Shown here piece by piece: positions 26,863 to 35,345 of a DNA stretch of 64,000 nt. The stretch covers positions 13,359 to 77,358 of the forward strand of contig CAYTOA010000014.1 in NCBI GenBank assembly GCA_964439265.1, written 5' to 3'. The notes under the pieces were generated by a model. That model made no database searches, was not told the DNA's origin, and saw only the letters and a program-made list of their open reading frames with translations. The DNA is from JAGVPT01 sp964439265. GTDB lineage: Bacteria; Bacteroidota; Ignavibacteria; UBA10030; UBA8401. Position 1 is the stretch's first letter. Each line of letters begins with the position of its first letter. The position numbers and the translations under genes were made by a program.

Positions 26863-27207
26863 TTAAAGGCTCAAGGACATCTTTAATCCCACGTCGATCT
26901 TGTGCATTGTGCTCGCGTTGAAATTTCCGCGCTTTTCAACAAGCCTTCCTTCGTCGACCGCTTTCACCTGTTCGCACAAGACGATGCTGTCTTTTGTTGT
27001 ACCACCCTCTCCCTTCTTAATAGGGATGTGTATGATATCGCCTTTTTTCCCCGCACCGTCCGTGATTGGACAAACAATGCACAGTCCGGAAAAGTCATTA
27101 ACCGTATTTGACGAAACAACGACACAAGGTCTTTTCTTCTGAATTTCCTTCCTCACGGAGGGATCCGGCATTACATCGTACACTTCCCCTCTTTGAATAC
27201 TGCTCAT
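26863..27207 (-). CDS. MazF/PemK-type toxin (mRNA interferase)
   Basis: A 114-residue protein with the MazF fold markers: IQRGEVYDVMPDP at the N-terminus, KKRPCVVVSSN (the Arg of the active site and the first strands), VCPITDG (catalytic Ser/Thr position) and SIVLCEQVKAVDEGRL. Members cleave single-stranded RNA at short motifs. Its ATG overlaps the stop of the antitoxin gene by one base (TAATG), the classic coupled order of antitoxin then toxin. Confidence 0.92.
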   Translation of the reverse strand: MSSIQRGEVYDVMPDPSVRKEIQKKRPCVVVSSNTVNDFSGLCIVCPITDGAGKKGDIIHIPIKKGEGGTTKDSIVLCEQVKAVDEGRLVEKRGNFNASTMHKIDVGLKMSLSL

Positions 27208-27461
27208 TAGAGCCTCGTCTCAAATTTCGCCCAGTCGGAGGAAAACTTCTTGTTGAATTGGCGATAACTCTTGCAAGCCTCCTCTAGTTCCTGCTCCTGT
27301 TTGTTTCGCTCTAATCTCTCGACATAATCACTCAAAGCCCTGCGAGTAAGTTCGCTGAGAGTTGTTTCAAGTTCTTCTGCCCATGCATTTAATTTATTAC
27401 TTAAGTCGCTGGTTAAATTTAGCTGTAATCGGCTCTTTTGAGTTGACAGTGAGTTCTCCAT
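27207..27461 (-). CDS. Ribbon-helix-helix antitoxin
   Basis: The start is chosen at ATG 27461 because GGAG sits 6 nt before it; longer starts at 27473 (ATG) and 27491 (TTG) are possible. The 84-residue protein has an N-terminal strand-helix-helix (RLQLNLTSDLSNKLNAWAEE, LETTLSELTRRALSDYVERL), typical of MetJ/Arc/CopG antitoxins, and a charged C-terminal helix (EQELEEACKSYRQF) that would wrap the toxin. It precedes the toxin on the same transcript and probably binds its own promoter as a complex. A weak inverted pair AATAG/CTATT near 27521-27538 could be its operator. Confidence 0.85.
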   Translation of the reverse strand: MENSLSTQKSRLQLNLTSDLSNKLNAWAEELETTLSELTRRALSDYVERLERNKQEQELEEACKSYRQFNKKFSSDWAKFETRL

Positions 27462-27754
27462 ATGATTCTCCATCTTGCAAAGTACGCGCAAGGTAACAGT
27501 TAGTCCAGTAATTCAACGAAATAGTTATAATTCTATTGGGCATTGTTAACGTAATACCGCTGCGGGCAGAATGCCGCTGTAAAAGAACGATGCACAAACT
27601 TGTGTAAAAATATACACAAAAAAATACGTCAATAATAGCATAAAGTCAAGTTGATTCTTCATAGAAGATTCAGAAAAACGCGACGAGAGTGATAAATGCA
27701 TTCCCTCAGATTGAGGCACTGTCATTTTATGCAAACATCTTCACCATCCAGCGG

Positions 27755-30700
27755 TCACGCTCCAGAAGTTCCTTCCGAGAGGACGTTCGACACACTCTCG
27801 AGAAACTCACTCGGTTTATACGGCTTCTTGATAAATCCACTGGGCTGAATATCGCTGAACGCCGCTTTCATTTCTTCCTCCGAGTAGCCCGAACAGAGAA
27901 GTACTTTGACGCTGCTGTCGATCTTCACCAACTCCTCGAAGGCAGCTTTCCCGTCCATCCCGGGCATGGAATAATCCAGTACGACCATCGCGATGACGTC
28001 GCGGTGCTGGCGGTAGAGGTCGATTCCGTGCATCGGATTTGAGGCCTGGATCGTTTTGAAGTTCGCGTCGGCAAAGATGTCCTTCAGCAATTCGAGAATG
28101 GAGGGTTCATCATCGATGGCCAAAACGGTTCTTCCTTTTCCGTCAATTACGGCAATTGCTTTTTGTTCTGCGTCAGCGCCCGTGGTGGGCGCATCCATCA
28201 GCGGGAACGCGACCTCGAACGTCGTTCCCCTCCCTTCGCTGCTCTCGATTCGCAAACCGCCGTGGTGTCCTCTCACGATACCGAGGACGGCTGCAAGTCC
28301 GAGTCCACGTCCCGTGAACTTCGTCGTGAAGAAGGGGTCGAAGATACGCGCCAAAACTTCCGGCTTTATCCCGTGCCCGGTGTCGCTCACCCGGAGCAAT
28401 GCATATCTTCCCCGTTGAAGCGGAGCGTTGGTATACTTCCAGTATTCGCTGTCATTCTCAGTAAGTTCAACCTGCGCCGATTGAACGGTAATGTATCCGG
28501 GGTTCGCCGCGATCGCCTCTCCCGCATTGATGATGAGGTTCATGATCACTTGCTGGATCTGGCCGACGTCTCCCTGAATATGCGGGGAGGGAGTGCCGAG
28601 CTCGAACAGCAGTTGCGCGGTTTTCGGAACCGAAACCTCCAGGATCTGGATATTTTCTTTCACAAGGCGGTTCAGGTCGATCTCTTCAGTAATGAACTTC
28701 CCTTTACCTGAATACGCAAGCAAATGCCTCGTCAGATCGGCAGCCCGCTCAGCCGCCTTGATCGACTTTTCAATGTGATCTTTTGCCGGATTTTCGTTCG
28801 AAAGCTTGTTCATGGCGAGCGTCGATTGCCCCAAAATCGCATTGATAAGATTGTTGAAATCGTGCGCGATTCCTCCCGCCAGCGTTCCGATACTTTCCAG
28901 CTTCTGCGACTGGCGCAACGCTTCTTCCACTTCTTTGCGCTCCGTGATATCTTCCTTAACGGCAACAAAATTAACGATGACGTTTTCCTGGTTTTTCACG
29001 GGCGAGATCGACGCCAGCTCCCAGAAGAATTCGCCATTTTTCTTCTTGTTGCGGAATTCGCCTCTCCATGCCTTACCCGCGGTGATCGTTTCCCACATCT
29101 TCCTGTATTCATCCGCCGAGGTTTCCCCCGATTTCAGAATGCTGGGATTTTTACCGCGGACTTCTTCCAACGTGTATCCCGTTACCTGAGTGAACTTGGG
29201 GTTGACGTATTCGATTTTCCCGTAGATATCCGTGATCACGATAGTAGTCGGATTCTGCTCGATGGCAAGAGAGAGCTTACGAAGTTCTTCTATTGCCAGT
29301 TTACGCTCGGTGATGTCGCGGCCGATACCGACCAGACCGACGGTGCGCCCTTCTTTGTCCCGCAACGGCAGCTTGGACGTGAGCAGCCAACGTTTCTGAC
29401 CCTTCTCATCGAACACATATTCTTCCCTCTCAAGCAGCGGCTTGCCGGATTTCAAGACGAATTGGTCGTCGGCAAAGAACCCTTCCGCCAATTCTTTCGG
29501 GTACAAGTCGAAGTCGTTCTTTCCGATAACATCCGCCTCTGAATTTAGTCGTAAATTTCGCACCTCTGCAGTATTGGCCAGGGTTTTGCGGCAGGACATG
29601 TCTTTGGAGTAAATTGAATCAGGAATATTGTCGATAAGCGTGCGCAGCAGCAAGCGTTCAAACCGCAATGCTTCTTCCGCCCGTTTGCGCTCGGTGATAT
29701 CGCGTGCAATCACCTGCACACCCGTCGCCCCTTTCCAATCGATCGCAACGGCAGTCACCTCCACGGCAACGCTGCTGCCGTCAACGCGAACAAATTTCTC
29801 TTCGACAAGAGGGACGGACTGATCTGTATCGATGAGTTTCCAGCGCTCCCTCACTCCCTCATGGTAGTCCGGATGCACAATATCGAATACCGATTTGCCA
29901 ATGAGCTGCGACGGATTGTCCGCGCCGAGCAGCTGGCAGATGGCCGGATTCACCAACACAACGCGTCCGTCCACATGAACGTAAAGCGCATCTGGAGAAA
30001 AGGTGATAAGCTCCCGGTATCTCTCCTCGTTATCGCGCAATGCTTTCTCAGCCCGCTTGCGCTCCGTGATATCGTGAGCAACGCCCTGCAGACCGGTTAT
30101 TTTTCCATTCTGTATGATCGGATATTCATACGCTTCCAGGAGGATCGTATCCCCTTTCGCGTGGCGGATTTCAACAAATGTAGGCTCATTCGTAACCTCC
30201 CCCCGAAGGTGAGCGCGCGTTTTCTCTTTTGCCAGCTGATTACTTTCTGCCTCCGTGACAAACCAATCTTTTCTCTTGAGCCATGTATCGACAGTGTACC
30301 CCGTGATCTGCTCAACCGTCGGAGAAACATAGGTCGTGTTAGCATCAACATCCTGGGTAAAAAAGAAAAGATGAGGCGTTCCCTCAACGATGGCCCGCAT
30401 CCGCTCCTCGCTTGAGCGGAGTGCTTCATCGACTTTCGTGCGCCGGACAACCTCCTCTTTTGATGCGCGAAGCGCTTTATCTAACCGGCCTACGATGAGG
30501 TATTGGAGCAGAACCAGCAGTCCTATCTGCATCGTTAAATTCGCCAGCATGCTCAATGACGTTGGAACAACTGCGCTGGCCGGCAATAAGCCTAAATATT
30601 CTATACCAACCAAACCGGCAGAAGCCGCAACTGACACCGCGGCATAGAGAACGCTATTTTTCCATCCTAAGATCAAGCCGACAGCTAAGACGACAATCGG

Positions 30701-31021
30701 GCTTTCCTGCATCGCAGGTGCCTTGATGCCGCCGCCTGTCCAGGCCAATCCAAAGATAAGAACGAGCAACAGGCTGGCGAAAAGGTAGGAAGCAAGGGCG
30801 GTTCTTCTCCTGCTATTGAGGAATAACAATCCGACTGAGACAAAATCAAATATCAAGGCAATGAAAATCCATCGTTGATTGTTCTGCGGCATCACGGCCA
30901 TTTCAAACAGCGATGTGAATGTCACTATGATCGCGGAACCTATTACTACCCTGTAGAAAATCTGCGTCCTTGCAGTTGTTTCTTTTTCGGGTGATTCCGG
31001 CGGGGCAAGAAAATTAATCAT
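27755..31021 (-). CDS. Hybrid sensor histidine kinase with membrane domain, four PAS domains and receiver
   Basis: A 1088-residue protein. Membrane segments occupy residues 25-190. Four PAS/PAC modules follow (about 205-330, 335-450, 460-585, 585-700), each ending in the DITERK linker. Next come the dimerisation domain with the H-box LAGGIAHDFNN (phospho-His about 720), an HATPase domain with a GLGLAAVLGIVRGHHGG G-box, and a C-terminal receiver with VLAIDDEPS and the phospho-acceptor in MVVLDYSMPGMDG (about 1016). Such kinases autophosphorylate and pass phosphate to their receiver and then to a partner regulator. None is encoded next to it, so it is an orphan. A repeated leader hairpin lies about 120-155 bp upstream. 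Confidence 0.93.
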   Translation of the reverse strand: MINFLAPPESPEKETTARTQIFYRVVIGSAIIVTFTSLFEMAVMPQNNQRWIFIALIFDFVSVGLLFLNSRRRTALASYLFASLLLVLIFGLAWTGGGIKAPAMQESPIVVLAVGLILGWKNSVLYAAVSVAASAGLVGIEYLGLLPASAVVPTSLSMLANLTMQIGLLVLLQYLIVGRLDKALRASKEEVVRRTKVDEALRSSEERMRAIVEGTPHLFFFTQDVDANTTYVSPTVEQITGYTVDTWLKRKDWFVTEAESNQLAKEKTRAHLRGEVTNEPTFVEIRHAKGDTILLEAYEYPIIQNGKITGLQGVAHDITERKRAEKALRDNEERYRELITFSPDALYVHVDGRVVLVNPAICQLLGADNPSQLIGKSVFDIVHPDYHEGVRERWKLIDTDQSVPLVEEKFVRVDGSSVAVEVTAVAIDWKGATGVQVIARDITERKRAEEALRFERLLLRTLIDNIPDSIYSKDMSCRKTLANTAEVRNLRLNSEADVIGKNDFDLYPKELAEGFFADDQFVLKSGKPLLEREEYVFDEKGQKRWLLTSKLPLRDKEGRTVGLVGIGRDITERKLAIEELRKLSLAIEQNPTTIVITDIYGKIEYVNPKFTQVTGYTLEEVRGKNPSILKSGETSADEYRKMWETITAGKAWRGEFRNKKKNGEFFWELASISPVKNQENVIVNFVAVKEDITERKEVEEALRQSQKLESIGTLAGGIAHDFNNLINAILGQSTLAMNKLSNENPAKDHIEKSIKAAERAADLTRHLLAYSGKGKFITEEIDLNRLVKENIQILEVSVPKTAQLLFELGTPSPHIQGDVGQIQQVIMNLIINAGEAIAANPGYITVQSAQVELTENDSEYWKYTNAPLQRGRYALLRVSDTGHGIKPEVLARIFDPFFTTKFTGRGLGLAAVLGIVRGHHGGLRIESSEGRGTTFEVAFPLMDAPTTGADAEQKAIAVIDGKGRTVLAIDDEPSILELLKDIFADANFKTIQASNPMHGIDLYRQHRDVIAMVVLDYSMPGMDGKAAFEELVKIDSSVKVLLCSGYSEEEMKAAFSDIQPSGFIKKPYKPSEFLESVSNVLSEGTSGA

Positions 31022-31464
31022 CTCAACCTCTTTAATTCTCTTTGTATTAGTTTTCCCCCCTTTATGTTCAATTAATAATTTGATAAATTTTTCAGGCGTT
31101 GAAAGAACATAAACGACATCACTCTTCCACCCTAAAAAACGAAGACCTCCATCATCAAAATTGAATCAGGAGGTCTGATACACTCTTCTCCCCGCTTCTA
31201 CCAAAAACCGCAGCGATCAGATACATGCACGAGATAAATTAATGTCCCTGAGCGGATTCACAAAAACCATGCCCTCAGAAATGCACATTTCGACCTAAAT
31301 TCGCCGATGGATTATCGCAAATGAGAAGAAATGGCGCTGAATTCGCCGGTGTGGCAAGAATAAGACGCCGCAAGAACTCAGGTGACGGCGTCAAATCTGA
31401 AGGCCAGGCCAACTCGCCTTCTTCAGCAGTTTTGCAAATATTCTGACGCATGCTCCACGCCACA
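31022..31464. other. Intergenic stretch between histidine kinase and desaturase genes
   Basis: About 440 bp with no gene that I can support. It holds the leader hairpin at 31143-31176 (listed separately), a hairpin with arms GACGCCG and CGGCGTC (31364-31370/31386-31392) and two copies of the motif AATTCGCCG. The last part lies downstream of the desaturase stop codon. Confidence 0.4.
31143..31176. repeat. Leader hairpin (copy 2 of a repeated element)
   Basis: AGACCTCC and GGAGGTCT are perfect 8-bp arms around an 18-nt loop. It is 122-155 bp upstream of the kinase start, and the sequence from CATCATCAAA to GGAGGTCT recurs in altered form at 26474-26508 upstream of the BNR-protein gene. Confidence 0.65.
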
Positions 31465-32484
31465 TTACATCGCCCTCCCGGCATGCTTCACACTGCCGAA
31501 TCCGACGAGCATCCTTTCATCCTCGTCCCAAAGACGCAGAGAGAGAGAGTGGAAACTGGAAAGCAGCGTAAGGGGAGTCACCTGCCAGAAAAGTGGAATA
31601 TTCTTTTGACACTCGCTTAAGGAATAATTCGGGACGCGCGGGCTCAAATGATGAATATGATGATATCCGATATTGCCGCTGAACCATTGGAGAATTTTCG
31701 GGAGTTTGTAGAACGAACTCCCTTTGAGTGCAGAGTCAAAGAAATCCCACTCGGTGTGCCGCGCCCAGTAGACCCCGGCATACTGATGCTGGACGTAAAA
31801 AAGCCACAATCCGAAACTACCGGCAAGCCATATCGTCGGCAGGAAGACAAGGATGAACGAAGAGAAACCGATCGCGGTGCCGATTGCAGCAAAAATAATT
31901 GCCAGTGTCACGTTGGTCCAGTAGACGTTCCGTTTCTCTCTCGCACCGGAGACGCGCGAAGTGAATCGGTGCGAAACAAAGAACATAAAAAGCGGGCCGA
32001 TGCCGAACATCACCAGGGGATTCCTGTAGAATCGATAGACAAAGCGCTTCCACGGAGAGCGCCCGAGGTATTCTTTCACCGTCATCATCCACACATCCCC
32101 GATGCCGCGATTGTCGAGATCGCTCCCCGTCGCGTGATGGATCGCATGATTGTGCCGCCACTCGTAGTATGGAGTGAGTGAGAAAAGTCCGCTGACAATG
32201 CCGACTATATTGTTCGCACGTTGGGACTTGAAGAACGAACCGTGCCCGCAATCGTGAAAAATAATAAAAGTTCTAACATGAAGGCCGGCGGCCGGGACGG
32301 CTAACAGCAGCGTCAGCCAGTAAGAAACCTCCAAGCTGCGGTACATGCAATAGAGAAGAATCAAATACGGAGTGAATGTATCGATGATTTGCGCAATGCT
32401 TCGCCGGTTATCGGCACATTGATAGTTAACGATCATCGATCGCCATGAATCAAGGTTGGTTTCCGAAGCAGCTTGTTGGACCAT
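31465..32484 (-). CDS. Membrane fatty acid desaturase
   Basis: A 339-residue membrane protein with the three histidine boxes of the acyl-lipid desaturase superfamily: HDCGH (residues 77-81), HNHAIHH (111-117) and HHIHH near residue 290 (IGYHHIHHLSP). These ligate a di-iron centre. There are hydrophobic segments around residues 38-75 and 185-225. It likely introduces double bonds in membrane lipids (delta-12/omega-6 type). A carotenoid hydroxylase or ketolase is a less likely alternative. The LysE-type gene upstream (32594-33223) is in the same direction with a 109-bp gap. Confidence 0.9.
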   Translation of the reverse strand: MVQQAASETNLDSWRSMIVNYQCADNRRSIAQIIDTFTPYLILLYCMYRSLEVSYWLTLLLAVPAAGLHVRTFIIFHDCGHGSFFKSQRANNIVGIVSGLFSLTPYYEWRHNHAIHHATGSDLDNRGIGDVWMMTVKEYLGRSPWKRFVYRFYRNPLVMFGIGPLFMFFVSHRFTSRVSGAREKRNVYWTNVTLAIIFAAIGTAIGFSSFILVFLPTIWLAGSFGLWLFYVQHQYAGVYWARHTEWDFFDSALKGSSFYKLPKILQWFSGNIGYHHIHHLSPRVPNYSLSECQKNIPLFWQVTPLTLLSSFHSLSLRLWDEDERMLVGFGSVKHAGRAM

Positions 32485-32593
32485 TGCTATCTCTCCTAAA
32501 TACCTTTGTCATTTACCATCACGACGCAGAGGACGCCAGGAGTATCATGTCCCTTACTCATGCCATCTATGCATGACTGGCAGTGAAATCGCG

Positions 32594-33223
32594 CTAGAAG
32601 CCCCTCACCCCGAAGAATATTCCAATGGCCCCAAAAAGTACCAGGAACGCTCCTGCTGCCTTGTTGATGATGGAGACTCCGCGCGTTGTTACTTTTTCCC
32701 TGAACGTATGTGAAAACCACACCAGCATTGAGAACCAAAGAAAGGAACCGAGGAAGACTCCTCCAATCAGCGCCACGATCGAGATGTGGTCCGCAATAAT
32801 CTTGTTCACGCTGATTGCCGAAAATGCGGCGGCGTAGCCGAAGAGAGTCAAAGGGTTCGTGAGGGCGAGCAAAAAAGTTGACGCAAAGATCCCTGCCTCA
32901 CCGATTCCCTGTACCGCGGGAAGGTTTGTCCCTGGCCGAGACCGGAACGTAAAAATGCCGGCGCCAAGAAGCATGATGCCTCCCAGGAGGCGCATCCACT
33001 GCTGGTACGAAACGACGAGATCGAAAATGAGCTTCACACCAAAAACGGCGGCGAGTGCGTACACAACATCGCCAAGCGCCCCGCTTAGACCGATCACAAA
33101 ACCGCGCCGTGTTCCATAGAGCATTGTTCCTCTGGCGCAGAGAATCCCAATTGGTCCTATCGGAGCCGCGAGGGAGAAACCGATAACTATGCCTTTGATG
33201 ATGTAATGCAGGTGTGCGGACAT
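32594..33223 (-). CDS. LysE/RhtB-family exporter
   Basis: A 209-residue inner-membrane protein with about six hydrophobic segments. The N-terminus (GIVIGFSLAAPIGPIGILCA) and GTRRGFVIGLSGALGDVVYAL match the family signature: first transmembrane helix, APIGP motif and GLGAALGD-like turn. Members export amino acids or related small solutes. The substrate is unknown. Confidence 0.92.
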   Translation of the reverse strand: MSAHLHYIIKGIVIGFSLAAPIGPIGILCARGTMLYGTRRGFVIGLSGALGDVVYALAAVFGVKLIFDLVVSYQQWMRLLGGIMLLGAGIFTFRSRPGTNLPAVQGIGEAGIFASTFLLALTNPLTLFGYAAAFSAISVNKIIADHISIVALIGGVFLGSFLWFSMLVWFSHTFREKVTTRGVSIINKAAGAFLVLFGAIGIFFGVRGF

Positions 33224-33335
33224 ATTCTTTTCCCCGACCTGGAAATGTATTGCTGAACAAGCGGTTTCAATGTACGACTTATTTACTTTTTGACCAACCG
33301 TATCGTGTAAAAAATTTCATTTCCCAAGAGTACGC

Positions 33336-35222
33336 CTAGCGGCCAAAACGGCATGAGGTCGAAACAACATCTGAAAAGACCGAGAATTGGTAGTGGGCAT
33401 CCTTTGCTCTGATCCTGTATTGGATACTGTCTGACCCGGATTCTGCGATCGCTATTGATTGATCCACAAACTTGCTGGTTGACCCGGTCACAGAGCTTAT
33501 CATGCTCCATTCGGGCCAATCGCTTTGGGATCTTTTCGCTCGGCGGAAGATGAGGATCACGCCCCCGGAATCAACGTATGGTTCCGCCATGGCGGTCCAC
33601 GTAAGCAGCGGATGATTCTCATTTCCAATTTGTTCAGCGCATGCGGCCAGATCTTGAGGCTTTGACGGAGATGCGAACTGAACTGTGTTGATGAAAACAT
33701 TCAGAGAATAAGTTCCGTTTACGACGCCGGTAATTTCAAAACCAATTTTGTCTGCGCTGTTATGAATGTCGGAGCTTGGATTACTCGCGGGAGTGAACAC
33801 CGGTGCGCTGCCCGTATCGAATTGATCTTTGCCCCCTCCGCAAAAAATTGCCGGCGGGGCCTGATGCATTGTCCAGTTCGTTCGATCTATATAATAGTGG
33901 ATCGCCTCGGGTTTCTGTGGATTGCCCTTCCAACTCCAGGGAACGGCTTGCCGCGTAGTATGCCCGTTCACACGGTTAGAGCTTCCTCGGAGGAATACCG
34001 GCAAATTTCCGGTGCCGCCATACACATTAGGCGACTCTGAAGGAACACTCCAATTAAATCTTCCATCGGCGGAGATAACGCCAATGGCATCCCCTTCGTC
34101 GAACTTTTGAAGCATCACAAATATTCCTTTTGCGGCGGAAACATTATAATCAGGAACGTCAAAAAAGGAGATTCGTTGATGATTTTCCAAGAGATAATAC
34201 TCGTCGGGCCCTCCGCCGGGTACCTTCATACGATAAGCTGCTCCGGTCGATACAAAATCGGGCAGAGAAACGTCGAAGATTGTGCGCGGAGTAGAGATGT
34301 CGTCTATTGTTTTGAACTCGATCCACCCGAGTTTATACCGCTCAAAGGAGTTCATACAGCCGCTCGGGGTTCCCCAGCCGTCGAGCAGTCCCCATGTTCC
34401 TATCTCGGTGTGGTACTCGTTCCCTCCGAGCAGCCAATGACCGAATTCGTGACGAGCGTATTGCCAGAGAATTCCCCGTCCAAGGTCTCCTCCTGTCGGA
34501 TGAATGGCGGTAATGCCCGATCCTTGTTCCCATCTGCCCGACCCCATCCCTATGGTCCTTGCTCCGCCGTCAACACTGAATGAACTGTTTCCAAAAACTC
34601 CGCTTCGATATCCCAATGAGGCTTCTCCGCCAGGGACTAGGTCTAACCTTGATCGCACGTCGATCGTATCGTTGCAAACGTTCCTCCACATCATAAAAAT
34701 CATGTCAACGATACCGTCGGGCTTCTCTGAGTTATTGTATTGTGCGGAAATATTGGAATGCCAGTGGTCAAACTGCGCAAAATCCATCGTGGAGTCGAGC
34801 TTCCTCAGCACCTCTTCCTGAATATCGCCGCGCCTCCAGCCGTTGTCCAAATAGAATTTACGCGTATGCGGCGTGATCACCGAAACAGTCTTCCCCGTGA
34901 TCCTGAATTTATTCAACGACATCTGATTAAAATAATCCGTGATATTTCCCGGCGTTGGATTCGGGCTCCAGGCAGAATCAACGGTGGCGTTCATATATAC
35001 GGGAGCGTTTCCTTTCGGCCAGTTAACAGATGATGGGAGATAATTATCGTCAGGAAATTGGAGGTAGACGAAAAGCACATTCAGTGCCCCGGACGCCGTG
35101 ATATACCTTCCACCTCTAGGACTGAGGCTGCGATCATGAAGAGGGGCTGGTTTTGAATCTTGTGCGGTCAAGAGAGAGAAGAGAGATGCGCTCAGGAGAA
35201 TCAAGCTAACGCATCGACGCAT
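33336..35222 (-). CDS. M6-like secreted metalloprotease
   Basis: The start at 35222 (MRRCVSLILLSASLFSLLTAQ) gives a clean signal peptide. A start 7 codons upstream at 35243 is also possible. The mature protein resembles immune inhibitor A/M6 peptidases: LNVLFVYLQFPDDN near the start, GNITDYFNQMSLNKFRITGK, and the zinc site HEFGHWLLGGNEYH (HExxH at 265-269 counting from 35243), followed by GTWGLLDGWGTPSGC and YKLGW. The C-terminal part (about 500-635) is a beta-rich domain with fibronectin-like features and no type IX sorting motif. It would degrade extracellular proteins or cell-surface targets. It stands alone. Confidence 0.85.
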   Translation of the reverse strand: MRRCVSLILLSASLFSLLTAQDSKPAPLHDRSLSPRGGRYITASGALNVLFVYLQFPDDNYLPSSVNWPKGNAPVYMNATVDSAWSPNPTPGNITDYFNQMSLNKFRITGKTVSVITPHTRKFYLDNGWRRGDIQEEVLRKLDSTMDFAQFDHWHSNISAQYNNSEKPDGIVDMIFMMWRNVCNDTIDVRSRLDLVPGGEASLGYRSGVFGNSSFSVDGGARTIGMGSGRWEQGSGITAIHPTGGDLGRGILWQYARHEFGHWLLGGNEYHTEIGTWGLLDGWGTPSGCMNSFERYKLGWIEFKTIDDISTPRTIFDVSLPDFVSTGAAYRMKVPGGGPDEYYLLENHQRISFFDVPDYNVSAAKGIFVMLQKFDEGDAIGVISADGRFNWSVPSESPNVYGGTGNLPVFLRGSSNRVNGHTTRQAVPWSWKGNPQKPEAIHYYIDRTNWTMHQAPPAIFCGGGKDQFDTGSAPVFTPASNPSSDIHNSADKIGFEITGVVNGTYSLNVFINTVQFASPSKPQDLAACAEQIGNENHPLLTWTAMAEPYVDSGGVILIFRRAKRSQSDWPEWSMISSVTGSTSKFVDQSIAIAESGSDSIQYRIRAKDAHYQFSVFSDVVSTSCRFGR

Positions 35223-35345
35223 ATTTCCGCCATCATCGTTCATTTAATGAAGGCGTTTGGTATTGCGTAACGGAGAGAACATATGTCCGCAGAAACAATT
35301 CGTTTGTTTGTCGTTGCGACTTGACGGCCGCATTTCCTTTCCGAT

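Noticed and set aside
31275..31484. Open frame downstream of the desaturase gene
   Set aside because: It overlaps the desaturase end and shows no protein-like features.
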